The notes: generated from the sequence alone by a model not told the origin. 64,000 bases of DNA from an uncultured Oscillospiraceae bacterium (GCA_949841355.1 CATKZP010000018.1:1-64000), one strand, 5' to 3'; positions 21,363 through 31,314 are shown, counted from the first letter of the stretch. Program-made: numbers and translations.

Positions 21363-22811
21363 ATGAAAAAACGCATCGCCGTCCTGCTTTTGTCCCTGGT
21401 GCTGGCCGCCAGCTCCAGCACCACCGCCCTGGCCGCCCAGGCGTCCCCCTTCTCCGACCTGCCCCAGGACCACTGGTCCTACCCCTACGTCTCCGCCCTG
21501 CACCGGGAGGGCGTGGTGGGCGGCTACCCCGACGGCACCTTCCAGGGGGAGAACGACGTGACCTGGGGGGAGGTCTTTAAGCTGTTGCTGCTGGCGGTGG
21601 ACGTGGAGGAGCCGGAGCGGGACCCGGAAAAGCACTGGGCCTATCCCTACATCCAGCTGGCCCTGGACAACCGCCTGGTCTACGCCTTTTTGGAGGAGTA
21701 CCTGGACGCCGCCCCCGCCCGGCTGGACGTGGCCCGGATGGCCGCCCGGGCGCTGGACCTCACCGACATCTCGGGGGACACCCCCTACGAGGACTGCGCC
21801 GACGGCTACGTGGTGGAGCTGTACGAAAAGGGCATCATGAACGGCACGGTGGAGGCCGACGGCCTGCGCTACTTCTACCCCAGTCAGCCCATCTCCCGGG
21901 AGGAGCTGGCCGCGGTGGTGTGGCGGATGATGAACGTGGACTACACCCAGGGGATGTTCTGGTTCCCCAACTACTGGCTGGACGAGCTGGAGGGCGTGCC
22001 CCCCATCGCCTACGCCCCCGAGCAGTTCGTCAAGGATGAGCTCGGCCGGGTGGCCTACACCGGCGGCTACTTCACCCGGGGCATCGACGTGTCCGGCCAC
22101 AAGGGCGAGATCGACTGGAACGCCGTGGCGGCGGACAATATCGACTTCGCCATCATCCGGGCGGGCAACCGCCTCTACGGCAAGGACAGCACCGGCGCGG
22201 TGCTGGAGGACTCCTGGTTCGACAAGAACATGCAGGGGGCCATCGCCGCGGGGCTGGACGTGGGGGCCTACCTCTTCTCCAACGCTATCACCCTGGAGGA
22301 GGCGGTGGAGGAGGCCGACCTGCTCATCGCCAAGCTGGAGCCCTACCGGCAGTACGTCACCTATCCCGTGGTGTGCGACTGGGAGTACCTGGGCGGCAAT
22401 AAGTCCCGGGCCTACGGGGTGGACGCCAAAATCATCACCGACTGCATCGACGCCTTCTGCCAGCGGGTGGCGGCGGCGGGATACCAGCCCATGGTGTACT
22501 TCAACGACTACTGCGGCTACGTGAAGATGGACCTGAGCAAGCTCACCCAGTACCCATTCTGGTACGCTGAGTACGCCGACACCCCCGATTTCCGCTACCA
22601 GTTCCAGATGTGGCAGTACTCCTCCAAGGGCAAGGTGGCGGGCATCGGCTCGGCCGTGGATATGAACCTGTGCTTCATCCCCTTCCCCGGGGTTACCCGC
22701 CGCCCCGCGGGCATAGAGCCGCCCCTTCAGCCCCTCTGGCCTGCGCAGCCCGACCCGTCTCCGGAGGCTGCCCAGCCCGTGGACCCCGCCCAGCCCCTGC
22801 CCCAGCCCTGA
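21363..22811 (+). CDS. Secreted SLH-domain protein with GH25 (lysozyme-like) catalytic domain
   Basis: Signal peptide; FSDLPQDHWSYPYVSALHREGVVGGYPDGTF SLH repeats; GIDVSGHKGEIDWNAV...FAIIRAGNR and CDWEY GH25 motifs. Confidence 0.93.
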   Translation: MKKRIAVLLLSLVLAASSSTTALAAQASPFSDLPQDHWSYPYVSALHREGVVGGYPDGTFQGENDVTWGEVFKLLLLAVDVEEPERDPEKHWAYPYIQLALDNRLVYAFLEEYLDAAPARLDVARMAARALDLTDISGDTPYEDCADGYVVELYEKGIMNGTVEADGLRYFYPSQPISREELAAVVWRMMNVDYTQGMFWFPNYWLDELEGVPPIAYAPEQFVKDELGRVAYTGGYFTRGIDVSGHKGEIDWNAVAADNIDFAIIRAGNRLYGKDSTGAVLEDSWFDKNMQGAIAAGLDVGAYLFSNAITLEEAVEEADLLIAKLEPYRQYVTYPVVCDWEYLGGNKSRAYGVDAKIITDCIDAFCQRVAAAGYQPMVYFNDYCGYVKMDLSKLTQYPFWYAEYADTPDFRYQFQMWQYSSKGKVAGIGSAVDMNLCFIPFPGVTRRPAGIEPPLQPLWPAQPDPSPEAAQPVDPAQPLPQP

Positions 22812-22824
22812 CCGGACGCAGAAA

Positions 22825-22863
22825 CGGGAGGCATGGCCATTTGGCCATGCCTCCCGCTTTTTT
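22825..22863 (+). terminator. Intrinsic terminator
   Basis: CGGGAGGCATGGCC-attt-GGCCATGCCTCCCG then CTTTTTTCC. Confidence 0.9.
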
Positions 22864-22882
22864 CCTATGCCGCGCCGGCCGT

Positions 22883-23803
22883 TCAGCCGATAAACTCGTG
22901 GATCAGCGACTCCGGCGGCACCAGCTTGGGGTCGATAGGCTCGAACTGGTCCAGGGCGGTCACCAGCTGCAAAAGCTCGTGGCGGCGCTGGTTCTCCTGG
23001 GGCACCGCCGCCATGATGGGCTTGGCGTAGCTGGCCATCACCGAGGTCTCGTAGGCCAGGGCGGTGTCGAACTTGATGTGGGCGGTGTCCTTGTAGGGGG
23101 AGATATACAGCTTTTCCCCCCGGCGCACGTTGGCCCACATGTCCAGGGTGCCGCTCACGTCGGTGCCCCGGAAATTGTAGTCCCGCACCGCCCGCCGGGT
23201 GAGGCGCAGCCAGGTGCGCTTGAACATCACCCTGCCGTCCTCCCCCTTGATGTCGCTCCGGGCGGAGACGTACAGCCGGGTGGCGTCGGGGTGGCGGCTG
23301 GTCAGCTGGGTGTTCAGGGCGTGGATGCCCTCGAAAATGGCCACCTCGTCCTCCCCCAGCTTCAGGGGGGTGCCCCGGCTGTCGTTGCGCATCTGCCTGG
23401 CAAACTCAAACCTGGGCACCAGAATCCACTCGCCCCGGGTCAGCTTGGCGAAGTGCTCGTCCAGCAGCTTCAGGTCCATCATCTCCGGCGACTCGTAGTC
23501 GATGGCTCCGTCGGGCGTGCGGGGCATCCGGTCGGGATCGGGGCGGATGAAGTAGTCGTCCATGGACACCGCGTGGGTGCGCACCCCCCGGCGCTCCAGC
23601 TCCTGGCTGAGCTTCTCCGCCGTGGTGGTCTTGCCCGAGCCGGAGGGGCCGGACAGCAGCACCACAGGGCTTTTCTTCATGTTCTCGCAGATCTTTTCCG
23701 CGGCCCGGGCGATCTTGTCCTGATAGCCCCGGTCGCACTCCTCCATGAACCCCACCGGGTCCCGCCGCACGGCGGCGTTGATGTCAGCAAGTTTGTATGC
23801 CAT
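22883..23803 (-). CDS. Uridine kinase-like nucleoside kinase
   Basis: VVLLSGPSGSGKTTTAEKLSQELERRGVRTHAVSMDDYFI..., FEGIHALN. Confidence 0.85.
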   Translation of the reverse strand: MAYKLADINAAVRRDPVGFMEECDRGYQDKIARAAEKICENMKKSPVVLLSGPSGSGKTTTAEKLSQELERRGVRTHAVSMDDYFIRPDPDRMPRTPDGAIDYESPEMMDLKLLDEHFAKLTRGEWILVPRFEFARQMRNDSRGTPLKLGEDEVAIFEGIHALNTQLTSRHPDATRLYVSARSDIKGEDGRVMFKRTWLRLTRRAVRDYNFRGTDVSGTLDMWANVRRGEKLYISPYKDTAHIKFDTALAYETSVMASYAKPIMAAVPQENQRRHELLQLVTALDQFEPIDPKLVPPESLIHEFIG

Positions 23804-23928
23804 GGTAGCGCCTCCTCATAAAAAATGGTGTATGGTAAAAAAGCGGGCGGATTTGCAGCGTCTGCTTGGTAGACGTTCCGGCTCCGGCCGGGTATCATTA
23901 GGGGAGCCAATCGAAAGGAGTGAATGGT

Positions 23929-24384
23929 ATGAATTTAGGAAACAGCCTGTACCGCGCCCGGAAAAACACCGGCCTGTCCCAGGAGGCGGTGGCGGAAAAG
24001 CTGGGGGTGAGCCGCCAGACCATCTCCAAGTGGGAGACGGACGAGACCCTGCCCGACATCCGCCAGTCCAAGCGCCTGGCCTCCCTCTACAAGCTGTCGC
24101 TGGACGAGCTGATCGACTTCGACCTGGACGTGCAGGAGGTGCAGCACGCCATCGAGCGCACCAGCGACGCGGTGACGGACAAGATCGACTGGACCAAGGC
24201 CTGGGGGAAGAAGTACCCCGTTCTGCTGGCCTACCGGGAGCAGGTGGACCCCGCCCCCTATGTCCAGGGGCTTACCCAGCTGCTGGACCGGCTGAAGGCC
24301 GAGCACGGCTACAGCGAGCTGGACGCCTTTCTGGTGCTCAAGGACATCCTGGCCCAGGTGTGGCGGGAGAGGAAAAAGGGATAG
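23929..24384 (+). CDS. XRE-family HTH protein
   Basis: MNLGNSLYRARKNTGLSQEAVAEKLGVSRQTISKWETDETLPDI; start chosen at second Met. Confidence 0.88.
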   Translation: MNLGNSLYRARKNTGLSQEAVAEKLGVSRQTISKWETDETLPDIRQSKRLASLYKLSLDELIDFDLDVQEVQHAIERTSDAVTDKIDWTKAWGKKYPVLLAYREQVDPAPYVQGLTQLLDRLKAEHGYSELDAFLVLKDILAQVWRERKKG

Positions 24385-24390
24385 CCTTCC

Positions 24391-24927
24391 TCAAAGCCGG
24401 AATTCCAGCTGCACGTCGCAGGGCTCCGCCGCCGCGTGGCGGGGGTCGATCTCCTCCGCCTCCACGCAGCCCATGGCCCAATAGGCGGCCATAACCTCCC
24501 GGGCGGAGTGGGCGGAGATGTAGAGCTTCTCCGCCCCCATCTCCCGGGCGGCGGAACAGGCCAGCCGGAACAGCGCCCCGCCGATCCCCCGGCCCCGGTA
24601 CGGCTCCGACACGTAAAACAGCGACAGGTCGGCGTACTGTCCCCGGCTCCCCAGCCGCTCCCCGGCCAGGGCGGCGAAGCCCGCCGCCGTCCCCCGGCAG
24701 AACGCCCCGAAGGCCGCGCCGCCGTGTTCCGCCGCCTGGAGCACCTGGGCCGCCGTTTCCCGGCGCTCCTCCAGCGTCCAGTCCTCTAGGTACTCCACCG
24801 GGCGCAGCGCCAGCGCCCCGTCCACCCGCCGCCAGCACTCCCGGACCTGCTGCCGGCGGACAAAGCCGTCCAGAGAAAGGGTGTTGAAATTCTCCGCCGT
24901 CAGGGGGCGGTAGGTTATCTCATCCAT
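24391..24927 (-). CDS. GNAT family N-acetyltransferase
   Basis: LFYVSEPYRGRGIGGALFRLACSAAREMGAEKLYISAHSAREVMAAYWAMGC. Confidence 0.88.
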   Translation of the reverse strand: MDEITYRPLTAENFNTLSLDGFVRRQQVRECWRRVDGALALRPVEYLEDWTLEERRETAAQVLQAAEHGGAAFGAFCRGTAAGFAALAGERLGSRGQYADLSLFYVSEPYRGRGIGGALFRLACSAAREMGAEKLYISAHSAREVMAAYWAMGCVEAEEIDPRHAAAEPCDVQLEFRL

Positions 24928-24937
24928 AAGCGCGCCC

Positions 24938-26926
24938 TCACACCCGCCGGAACTGCTTTTCCAGCTGTTTTTTGGTCAGCTCGATGGCCACCGGCCTGCC
25001 GTGGGGGCAGTACTTCACCGCCCCGGACATGACCATGCGGGCCACCTCCTCCAGCTCCTCCCGGCCGCTGCGCCAGCCGCCCTTGATGGCCGCCTTGCAG
25101 GCCATGGTGTGCAGCAGCTCGTCCCGGGCTCCGGCGGGGTCGGCGGCGCCCGTCACCCGCAGCCGCCGGGCCAGCTCGCCCAGCGCCCCCTCGATGTCCC
25201 CGGTGTCCAGGTAGTCTGGCGCGGAGCGCACCGCCACCGCCCCGGACCCAAATTCCTCCACCTCGAAACCGAACTGGGCCAGCAGCTCCCCCTGGCTGAG
25301 CAGCAGCTCTCGCTCCTCCGGGGCAGGGGAAAAGGTCACCGGGGTGAGCAGCTCCTGCACCATGGGGCGGTAGTCCGCCGCCTTGAGCCGGTCGAAATTG
25401 GCCCGCTCATGGGCGGCGTGCTTGTCGATGAGCAGCGCCTTGTCCCCCTGCTCCACCACCACGTAGGTGTGGAACAGCTCCCCCCGGACCACCCAGGGCT
25501 CCTGGGGCGGCTCCGGCTCCGGCTGGGGGGGCTGGACCGGCTCTGCCTCCGGTTCCGCTTTTGGGGCGGACCGCTCCGGCCCGGCCTTTGCCGGAACGGG
25601 GGCGGGCCTCTCCGGCGCCCGCTCCGCCGGAGGCGGGGGCTGGACCGCTTTGGCGGGGGCCGGTTTCTCCGCGGGGACGCGCTTTTCCGGCAGCGGCTCC
25701 ACCCACTGGAAGGGGGAGTCCTTCTTTTTTGGCGCCGGCGGGGCCGGTGGGGGCTGGGGCGCGGGGATTTCCCGGGCAATGGGCGCGCTCTCCCGGGCCT
25801 GCCCCGCCAGGGGCCGGAAGCGGGCGGAGGCCATGAACTGCGTCCCCGCCGCCCCGTCCCGCAGGGGCAGGGCGGTCTGGTTGGGGGTCACGGTGTCCGC
25901 CGGCTTCACCCCCGGTATGACGGCCTGGGGCCGGGAGTGGTCCCGGTCCAGGGCGGAGAGCACCGCGTAGTACACCGTGGAAAACACCGCCTGCTCCCGC
26001 TGGAACTTCACCTCGGTTTTGGCGGGGTGGACGTTTACATCCACCTCGCCGGGCTTGGCCGTCAGGTGGATGACGCAGCCGGGGAATTTGCCCACCATCT
26101 TCTGGTTTTTATAGGCCTCCTCCACCGCCGCGGTCATGATGCGGCTTTTGACGTACCGGCCGTTGACGAAGAAGTGCTGATAGCTCCGGCTTCCCCGGCA
26201 GCAGGTGGGCAGGGAGGCGAAGCCCGCCGCCTCCATCCCCTCACCCGAGCCCTTCACGGGGAGGAAGCCCAGGGCGATGTCCCGGCCCATGACGGCGTAG
26301 ACCGCGCTCTTGAGCTGGCCGTCCCCCGGGGTGAGCAGCTCCTGCCTGCCGTCCCGGATGAACTTGACGCTCACCTCCGGGTGGGACAGGGCGGTGCGCT
26401 GCACCGCGGCGAACACGGCGGCGCCCTCGGCGGCGTCTTTTTTCATGAACTTCAGCCGGGCGGGGGTGTTGAAAAACAGCTCCCGCACGCTCAGGGTGGT
26501 GCCGCGGGGGCAGCCCGCCTCCTCCCGGCTCACCACCGCCCCCGCCTCCAGGGTGAGGGCGGTTCCCAGCGCCTCCTCCTCGGTGCGGGTGAGCAGCTCC
26601 ACCCGGGACACCGCCGAGATGGCTGCCAGCGCCTCCCCCCGGAAGCCCAGGGTGCCGATGGCCTCCAGGTCCCGCTGGGTGGAGATTTTGGACGTGGCGT
26701 GGCGCAGAAAGGCGGTGGGGGCCTGGTCCGCCGGGATGCCGCAGCCGTCGTCGGCCACCCGGATGAGGGACATCCCCCCGTGGGCGATCTCCACGGTGAC
26801 GGCGCCTGCCCCGGCGTCGATGGCGTTTTCCATCAGCTCCTTGACCACGCTGGCGGGGCGCTCCACCACCTCGCCGGCGGCGATGAGGTCGGCCACGTGG
26901 GGGTCTAATTGTTTTATTGCCGCCAT
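24938..26926 (-). CDS. mutL: DNA mismatch repair protein MutL
   Basis: MAAIKQLDPHVADLIAAGEVVERPASVVKELMENAIDAGAGAVTVEI...GFRGEALAAISAV; C-terminal DKHAAHER and CPHGRP. Confidence 0.98.
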   Translation of the reverse strand: MAAIKQLDPHVADLIAAGEVVERPASVVKELMENAIDAGAGAVTVEIAHGGMSLIRVADDGCGIPADQAPTAFLRHATSKISTQRDLEAIGTLGFRGEALAAISAVSRVELLTRTEEEALGTALTLEAGAVVSREEAGCPRGTTLSVRELFFNTPARLKFMKKDAAEGAAVFAAVQRTALSHPEVSVKFIRDGRQELLTPGDGQLKSAVYAVMGRDIALGFLPVKGSGEGMEAAGFASLPTCCRGSRSYQHFFVNGRYVKSRIMTAAVEEAYKNQKMVGKFPGCVIHLTAKPGEVDVNVHPAKTEVKFQREQAVFSTVYYAVLSALDRDHSRPQAVIPGVKPADTVTPNQTALPLRDGAAGTQFMASARFRPLAGQARESAPIAREIPAPQPPPAPPAPKKKDSPFQWVEPLPEKRVPAEKPAPAKAVQPPPPAERAPERPAPVPAKAGPERSAPKAEPEAEPVQPPQPEPEPPQEPWVVRGELFHTYVVVEQGDKALLIDKHAAHERANFDRLKAADYRPMVQELLTPVTFSPAPEERELLLSQGELLAQFGFEVEEFGSGAVAVRSAPDYLDTGDIEGALGELARRLRVTGAADPAGARDELLHTMACKAAIKGGWRSGREELEEVARMVMSGAVKYCPHGRPVAIELTKKQLEKQFRRV

Positions 26927-26927
26927 G

Positions 26928-27362
26928 TTATACCTCTAGTAATATGGTGATGGGTCCGTCGTTCTGGGAGAACACCTGCATCTCGGCGGCGAACTCCCCG
27001 TGCTCCACCTGGAAGCCTCTGTCCCGGCAGGCGGCCATGAACCGCTCGTACAGCGGAACGGCCAGATCGGGCTTGGCCGCGTGGGAGAACCCCGGGCGGC
27101 GGGAGGAGGTGTCGGCGTACAGGGTGAACTGGCTCACCACCAGCAGCGCGCCCCCCACCGCGGCCAGATTGAGGTTCATCTTGCCGTTCTCGTCGTCGAA
27201 AACCCGCAGGCCGCACACCTTGTCGGCCAGCTTATCGGCGTTGGCCTCGGTGTCGTCGGGGCCAACCCCCAGCAGCACCAGGAAGCCCTGCTCGATAGCC
27301 CCGTTGATTTTGTTGTCGATCTCCACCCGGGCATTTTTCACCCGGGTCACCACTGCCTTCAT
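26928..27362 (-). CDS. dtd: D-aminoacyl-tRNA deacylase
   Basis: MKAVVTRVKNARVEIDNK...GFLVLLGVG...LLVVSQFTLYADTSSRRPGFSHAA...GEFAAEMQV.NDGPITILLE. Confidence 0.97.
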   Translation of the reverse strand: MKAVVTRVKNARVEIDNKINGAIEQGFLVLLGVGPDDTEANADKLADKVCGLRVFDDENGKMNLNLAAVGGALLVVSQFTLYADTSSRRPGFSHAAKPDLAVPLYERFMAACRDRGFQVEHGEFAAEMQVFSQNDGPITILLEV

Positions 27363-27506
27363 GGCGCGGCCCTCCTTATCTTCTGTTTCCGTTTTGATCG
27401 AAGGCGTTCTTCAGCGCCCGCACACCTGATGGGCGAATTCCCAGGTATCCCGGTTCTTCATGGATATAGGGGTATTATACACCGGAAAACGGCGCTTGTC
27501 ACCCGT

Positions 27507-28886
27507 CTATTTCCCCACGCAGAACCGCTCGAAGATCCGGGCGGTCACGTCCTCGCTCACCGTGCGGCCCGTCAGCTCCCCCAGGGCGGACATGGCCTGC
27601 TCCACGTCGGCCACCACCGCGTCGGGGGACAGCCCGGCGCTCAGGGCCTCCGCCCCCCGGCGGACGGCCTCTCGGGCCCGCCCCGCCGCCTCCGCCTGCC
27701 GGGCGCTGGTGAGCATGGCCCCGGCCTCCAGCTCCTCCGGCGGGGGGAAGAGGGCCGCCACCGCCTGTTCCAGCTTGTCCATCCCGTACCCGGTGCGGGC
27801 GGACAGGGAGACGCAGGCGGCGGCGCCGCCCTCCGGCGCGGCGCTCCACAGGGCGCACGGCCCTGTCAGATCCTGCTTGCTCATCACCCAGACCCAGGGC
27901 CTGCCCGAAGCGGCGGCCAGGCGCGTTACCTTCGCGTCCTCCGCCGTGAAGTCCGCCGACCCGTCGGTGACGGCCAAAATCAGCTCCGCGCCCTCCATGG
28001 CCGCCCGGGAGCGCTCCACCCCCAGCCGCTCCACCGCGTCCTCGGTGTCCCGCAGGCCGGCGGTGTCGATGAGCCGCAGCACCACGCCGCCCAGGCTCAC
28101 CCGCTCCTCCACCGTGTCCCGGGTGGTGCCGGGGATGTCGGTGACGATGGCCCGCTCCCGGCCCAGCAGGGCGTTGAAGAGGGTGGATTTGCCCGCGTTG
28201 GGCCGTCCCACGATGGCGCAGGGGACGCCCTCGTTGAGAAGCCGCCCCCGCCGGTAGGTGGCGGCCAGCCCGTCCAGCTTATCCGCCGCCCGGTCCAGCG
28301 CCGCCGACAGCTCCGCCGCCTCGAAGGGCTCGATGTCCTCGTCGGGGTAGTCCAGCACGGCGTGGAAGTGGGCGCACAGGTCGGCCAGCTCCTGGTAAAT
28401 GCCGTCCGCCGCCCGCTCCAGCGCCCCCCCCAGCTGGCCCGCGGCCTGGCGGACGGCGGCGGGGGTCTCGGCGTGGATGAGATCGGCCACCGCCTCGGTG
28501 CGGGTGAGGTCCAGCCTGCCGTTCAAAAACGCCCGCTTTGTGAACTCCCCGGGCAGGGCCTGGCGGGCCCCGGCGGCAAACAGCGCCTCCAGCCCCAGCG
28601 TCAGCGCCGCCGGGGAGCCGTGGCACTGCAATTCCGCGGTGTCCTCCCCGGTGTAGCTGCGGGGGGCGCGGGACACCGTGCACAGGCAGTGGTCGATCAC
28701 CCTGCCCTCCCGGTCCCGGAGGGCGCCGTACACCAGCGTCCGGTCCGCGCGCCGGGACATAGGCCCGCCGTGGAAGGGGGTAAAAACCCGGTCCACGGCG
28801 GCGGCGGCCCCCGGCCCGGACAGGCGCAGTATGCCGATGGCGGAGGGGATCATGGGGGTGGCGACGGCGGCGATGGTATCGGTCAT
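27507..28886 (-). CDS. mnmE: tRNA uridine-5-carboxymethylaminomethyl modification GTPase MnmE
   Basis: MTDTIAAVATPMIPSAIGILRLSG...GRPNAGKSTLFNALLGRERAIVTDIPGTTRD...C-terminal FCVGK. Confidence 0.98.
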   Translation of the reverse strand: MTDTIAAVATPMIPSAIGILRLSGPGAAAAVDRVFTPFHGGPMSRRADRTLVYGALRDREGRVIDHCLCTVSRAPRSYTGEDTAELQCHGSPAALTLGLEALFAAGARQALPGEFTKRAFLNGRLDLTRTEAVADLIHAETPAAVRQAAGQLGGALERAADGIYQELADLCAHFHAVLDYPDEDIEPFEAAELSAALDRAADKLDGLAATYRRGRLLNEGVPCAIVGRPNAGKSTLFNALLGRERAIVTDIPGTTRDTVEERVSLGGVVLRLIDTAGLRDTEDAVERLGVERSRAAMEGAELILAVTDGSADFTAEDAKVTRLAAASGRPWVWVMSKQDLTGPCALWSAAPEGGAAACVSLSARTGYGMDKLEQAVAALFPPPEELEAGAMLTSARQAEAAGRAREAVRRGAEALSAGLSPDAVVADVEQAMSALGELTGRTVSEDVTARIFERFCVGK

Positions 28887-28989
28887 GGCGGTTCACCTCA
28901 AAGCTGGTTTTGCTCTATCTTACCACACCCCGCGCCCCGTTTCAATGCGCGCTTTGCCCGCGGCGGCCGTGGGGACGAGCCCGGACGGC

Positions 28990-29036
28990 GGCTGAAAAAA
29001 ACGCTCCCCGCCGTTAAGACGGGGAGCGTTTTGCGC
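28990..29036 (-). terminator. Intrinsic terminator
   Basis: AAAACGCTCCCCG...CGGGGAGCGTTTT inverted repeat downstream of the 29116-29511 gene. Confidence 0.75.
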
Positions 29037-29115
29037 TTCTTGCCGGGCGATTCCTGGTTTGCGTCCCTCGCTGCGGTCCATCCGGCGCGGCGCGCCTAGG
29101 CTCGCGCTTCTGTGT

Positions 29116-29511
29116 TCAGCTCTTCTCCTCAAACACCGCGCCACAGGACCGGCAGTGGACGGTGATGCGCCCCTTGCCCCGGGGCACCCGCATCTGCTGG
29201 CCGCAGTTGGGGCACTTGAAGTAGCGGTGCTCCTTGTCGTGGGCCCGGGCGCGGAAGGTGTTCCACCGGCGCAGCGCGGGCCGGACGGCCTGGAGGAACC
29301 GGGCGTTCTCCGCCCGGCGGCGGTCCAGATTGCGGGACAGGGAGCGGTACAGGCTGGCGATCACCAGGATCAGGGCGAGCAGCTCGAATATCAGCATCCG
29401 GGTGAAGAGAAACACCACGTAGAGGATCACGTACAGCGCGATGAGCAGCACATTCAGTTGGTCGCCTCCGTAGCGCCCCGTCATAAAGCGGGTCATATAG
29501 CGGCGGATCAT
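29116..29511 (-). CDS. Membrane protein with C-terminal zinc ribbon
   Basis: Two hydrophobic segments; C-terminus YFKCPNCGQQMRVPRGKGRITVHCRSCGAVFEEKS. Confidence 0.75.
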   Translation of the reverse strand: MIRRYMTRFMTGRYGGDQLNVLLIALYVILYVVFLFTRMLIFELLALILVIASLYRSLSRNLDRRRAENARFLQAVRPALRRWNTFRARAHDKEHRYFKCPNCGQQMRVPRGKGRITVHCRSCGAVFEEKS

Positions 29512-29760
29512 GGGCGCTCACCTCCTACCGGGACCGATTCTCGGAATTTTGAATAGTATTATGATAGCGCTCCAAAATGTCCTAGTCAATGGGGTAACCG
29601 TAAACAAAATGTGAATTTCACCGGCCTCCCCCGCCGGGGAGCGGCGAATACTTTCTTGCGCGGCCGGGGAAATCATGCTATACTGGTCCAAAACAGCCAT
29701 ACCCGGCCGCCAACTGTGGGAAATCCCCCCGGCCTGGCATGGCGCAGAGAGGTGACGTCC

Positions 29761-30249
29761 ATGGCCCGCATTGATAAGACCAACTACTACTTAGACATCG
29801 CCGGCACCGTGCTGGAGCGGTCCACCTGTATGCGCCGCCACTACGGGGCCATCATCGTTCAGGACGATGAGATCGTGTCCTCCGGCTACAACGGCGCGCC
29901 CCGGGGGCGCAGGAACTGCGGCGACCTGGGCTACTGCGCCCGGGAGGCCATGCACATCCCCTCCGGGGAGCGGTACGAGCTGTGCCGTTCCGTCCACGCC
30001 GAGGCCAACGCCATCATCTCCGCCCCCCGGCGGGAGGTGCTGGGGGCCACGCTGTATATGGTGTGCAGGGACCCGGAGACGGGGGCGCTCATCCCCGGCT
30101 CCACCTCGTGCTCCATGTGCCGCCGGCTCATCATCAACGCGGGCATCGCCAAGGTGGTCATCCGGGACACCGCCCGGGACTACCGGGTGGTGGACGTGGA
30201 GCGGGAGTGGATCGAGGGCGACGACTCCATCCCGGAGCACCTGCGGTGA
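29761..30249 (+). CDS. dCMP/cytidine deaminase family protein
   Basis: CMRRHYGAIIVQDDEIVSSGYNGAPRG, SVHAEANAI, SCSMCRRLIINAGI zinc motifs. Confidence 0.93.
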   Translation: MARIDKTNYYLDIAGTVLERSTCMRRHYGAIIVQDDEIVSSGYNGAPRGRRNCGDLGYCAREAMHIPSGERYELCRSVHAEANAIISAPRREVLGATLYMVCRDPETGALIPGSTSCSMCRRLIINAGIAKVVIRDTARDYRVVDVEREWIEGDDSIPEHLR

Positions 30250-31289
30250 CGACCCCGTCCGGCGGGCCTTGGCCCAAATTGTTTCACGTGAAACGCTCGT
30301 TTGTTTTTCTGCTGGCGCTGGCCCTGCTCCTGACCGCGGGCTGCGCCCCCGCCCAGCCTGCGGAGCGCACCTTTTTCGCCATGGACACGGTGATGACCCT
30401 GCGCCTCTACCAGGGCGGCGGGGAGGGGGCGCTGAAGCAGGCCGAGGACCGGGTGCGGGAGCTGGAGGCCCTGCTGTCCGTCACCGGCGGGGACAGCGAG
30501 GTCTACGCCCTCAACCACGCCGGGGCGGCGGACCTCTCGCCGGACACGGCGGAGCTGCTGGGCGCGGCGCTGGATCTGTGCCGGCGGACGGACGGCGCGC
30601 TGGACGTCTCCATCTACCCCGTCCTGCGCTCATGGGGCTTCACCACCGGGGAGTACGCCGTCCCGGACGACGAGACCCTCGCCGCCCTGCTGGCCCGGGT
30701 GGACTACGCCCAGGTCAAGCTGGACGGCTCCGCCGCCGCCCTGCCCGAGGGTATGGAGATCGACCTGGGCAGCGTGGCCAAGGGGTATGCCGGGGACGCG
30801 CTGGCCGCCCTGCTGAGAGAGAACGGCGTGACCTCCGCCCTGCTGGACCTGGGGGGGAACATCCAGACGGTGGGGAGCAAGCCAGACGGCTCCCCCTGGC
30901 GGGTGGCCGTCCGGGACCCGGCGGGAGATGGGACCATCGGCGTGGTGGAGGCGGAAAACCAGGCGGTGGTCACCTCCGGCGGGTATGAGCGGTACTTTGA
31001 GGAGGACGGCGTGCGCTACTGGCACATTCTGGACCCGAAAACCGGCAGGCCCGCCCGGAACGGGCTGGCCTCCGTCACGGTGGTGGGGGCGAGCGGGCTG
31101 GTCTGCGACGGGCTGTCCACCGCGCTGTTCGTCATGGGGCTGGACGGGGCGCTGGACCACTGGCGGGCCCACCGGGATTTTGAGGCCGTCTTGGTCTCGG
31201 AGGACGGCTCCGTGACCGTCACCGCCGGGCTGGAGGACCGCTTCACCCCGGCGGACAGCGCCGGGGCCCTCACCGTGGCCGCGCCTTGA
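30246..31289 (+). CDS. apbE: FAD:protein FMN transferase (ApbE family lipoprotein)
   Basis: Probable GTG start overlapping upstream stop; lipobox LLLTAGC; FFAMDTVMTLRLY, EIDLGSVAKGYAGD, LDLGGNIQ, WHILDPKTGRPA. Confidence 0.93.
   Translation: MTTPSGGPWPKLFHVKRSFVFLLALALLLTAGCAPAQPAERTFFAMDTVMTLRLYQGGGEGALKQAEDRVRELEALLSVTGGDSEVYALNHAGAADLSPDTAELLGAALDLCRRTDGALDVSIYPVLRSWGFTTGEYAVPDDETLAALLARVDYAQVKLDGSAAALPEGMEIDLGSVAKGYAGDALAALLRENGVTSALLDLGGNIQTVGSKPDGSPWRVAVRDPAGDGTIGVVEAENQAVVTSGGYERYFEEDGVRYWHILDPKTGRPARNGLASVTVVGASGLVCDGLSTALFVMGLDGALDHWRAHRDFEAVLVSEDGSVTVTAGLEDRFTPADSAGALTVAAP
30280..30295. promoter_or_regulatory. parS-like centromere site (ParB/Spo0J box)
   Basis: TGTTTCACGTGAAACG; 15 of 16 match to the recalled consensus TGTTTCACGTGAAACA. 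Confidence 0.85.
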
Positions 31290-31314
31290 CAGGGCGCTGG
31301 CCCAGTGCTATCAT
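31286..31314 (+). promoter_or_regulatory. Candidate sigma-A promoter for the GNAT gene leader
   Basis: TTGACA - 17 nt - TATCAT, overlapping the apbE stop codon. Confidence 0.5.

Noticed and set aside
25500-25800. Pro/Ala-rich region of MutL as a possible repeat or separate ORF
   Set aside because: It is the variable linker between MutL N- and C-terminal domains; in-frame with both.
30180-30518. Minus-strand ORF containing FHVKQ
   Set aside because: FHVK arises on both strands from the palindromic parS; the plus-strand apbE is the real gene.
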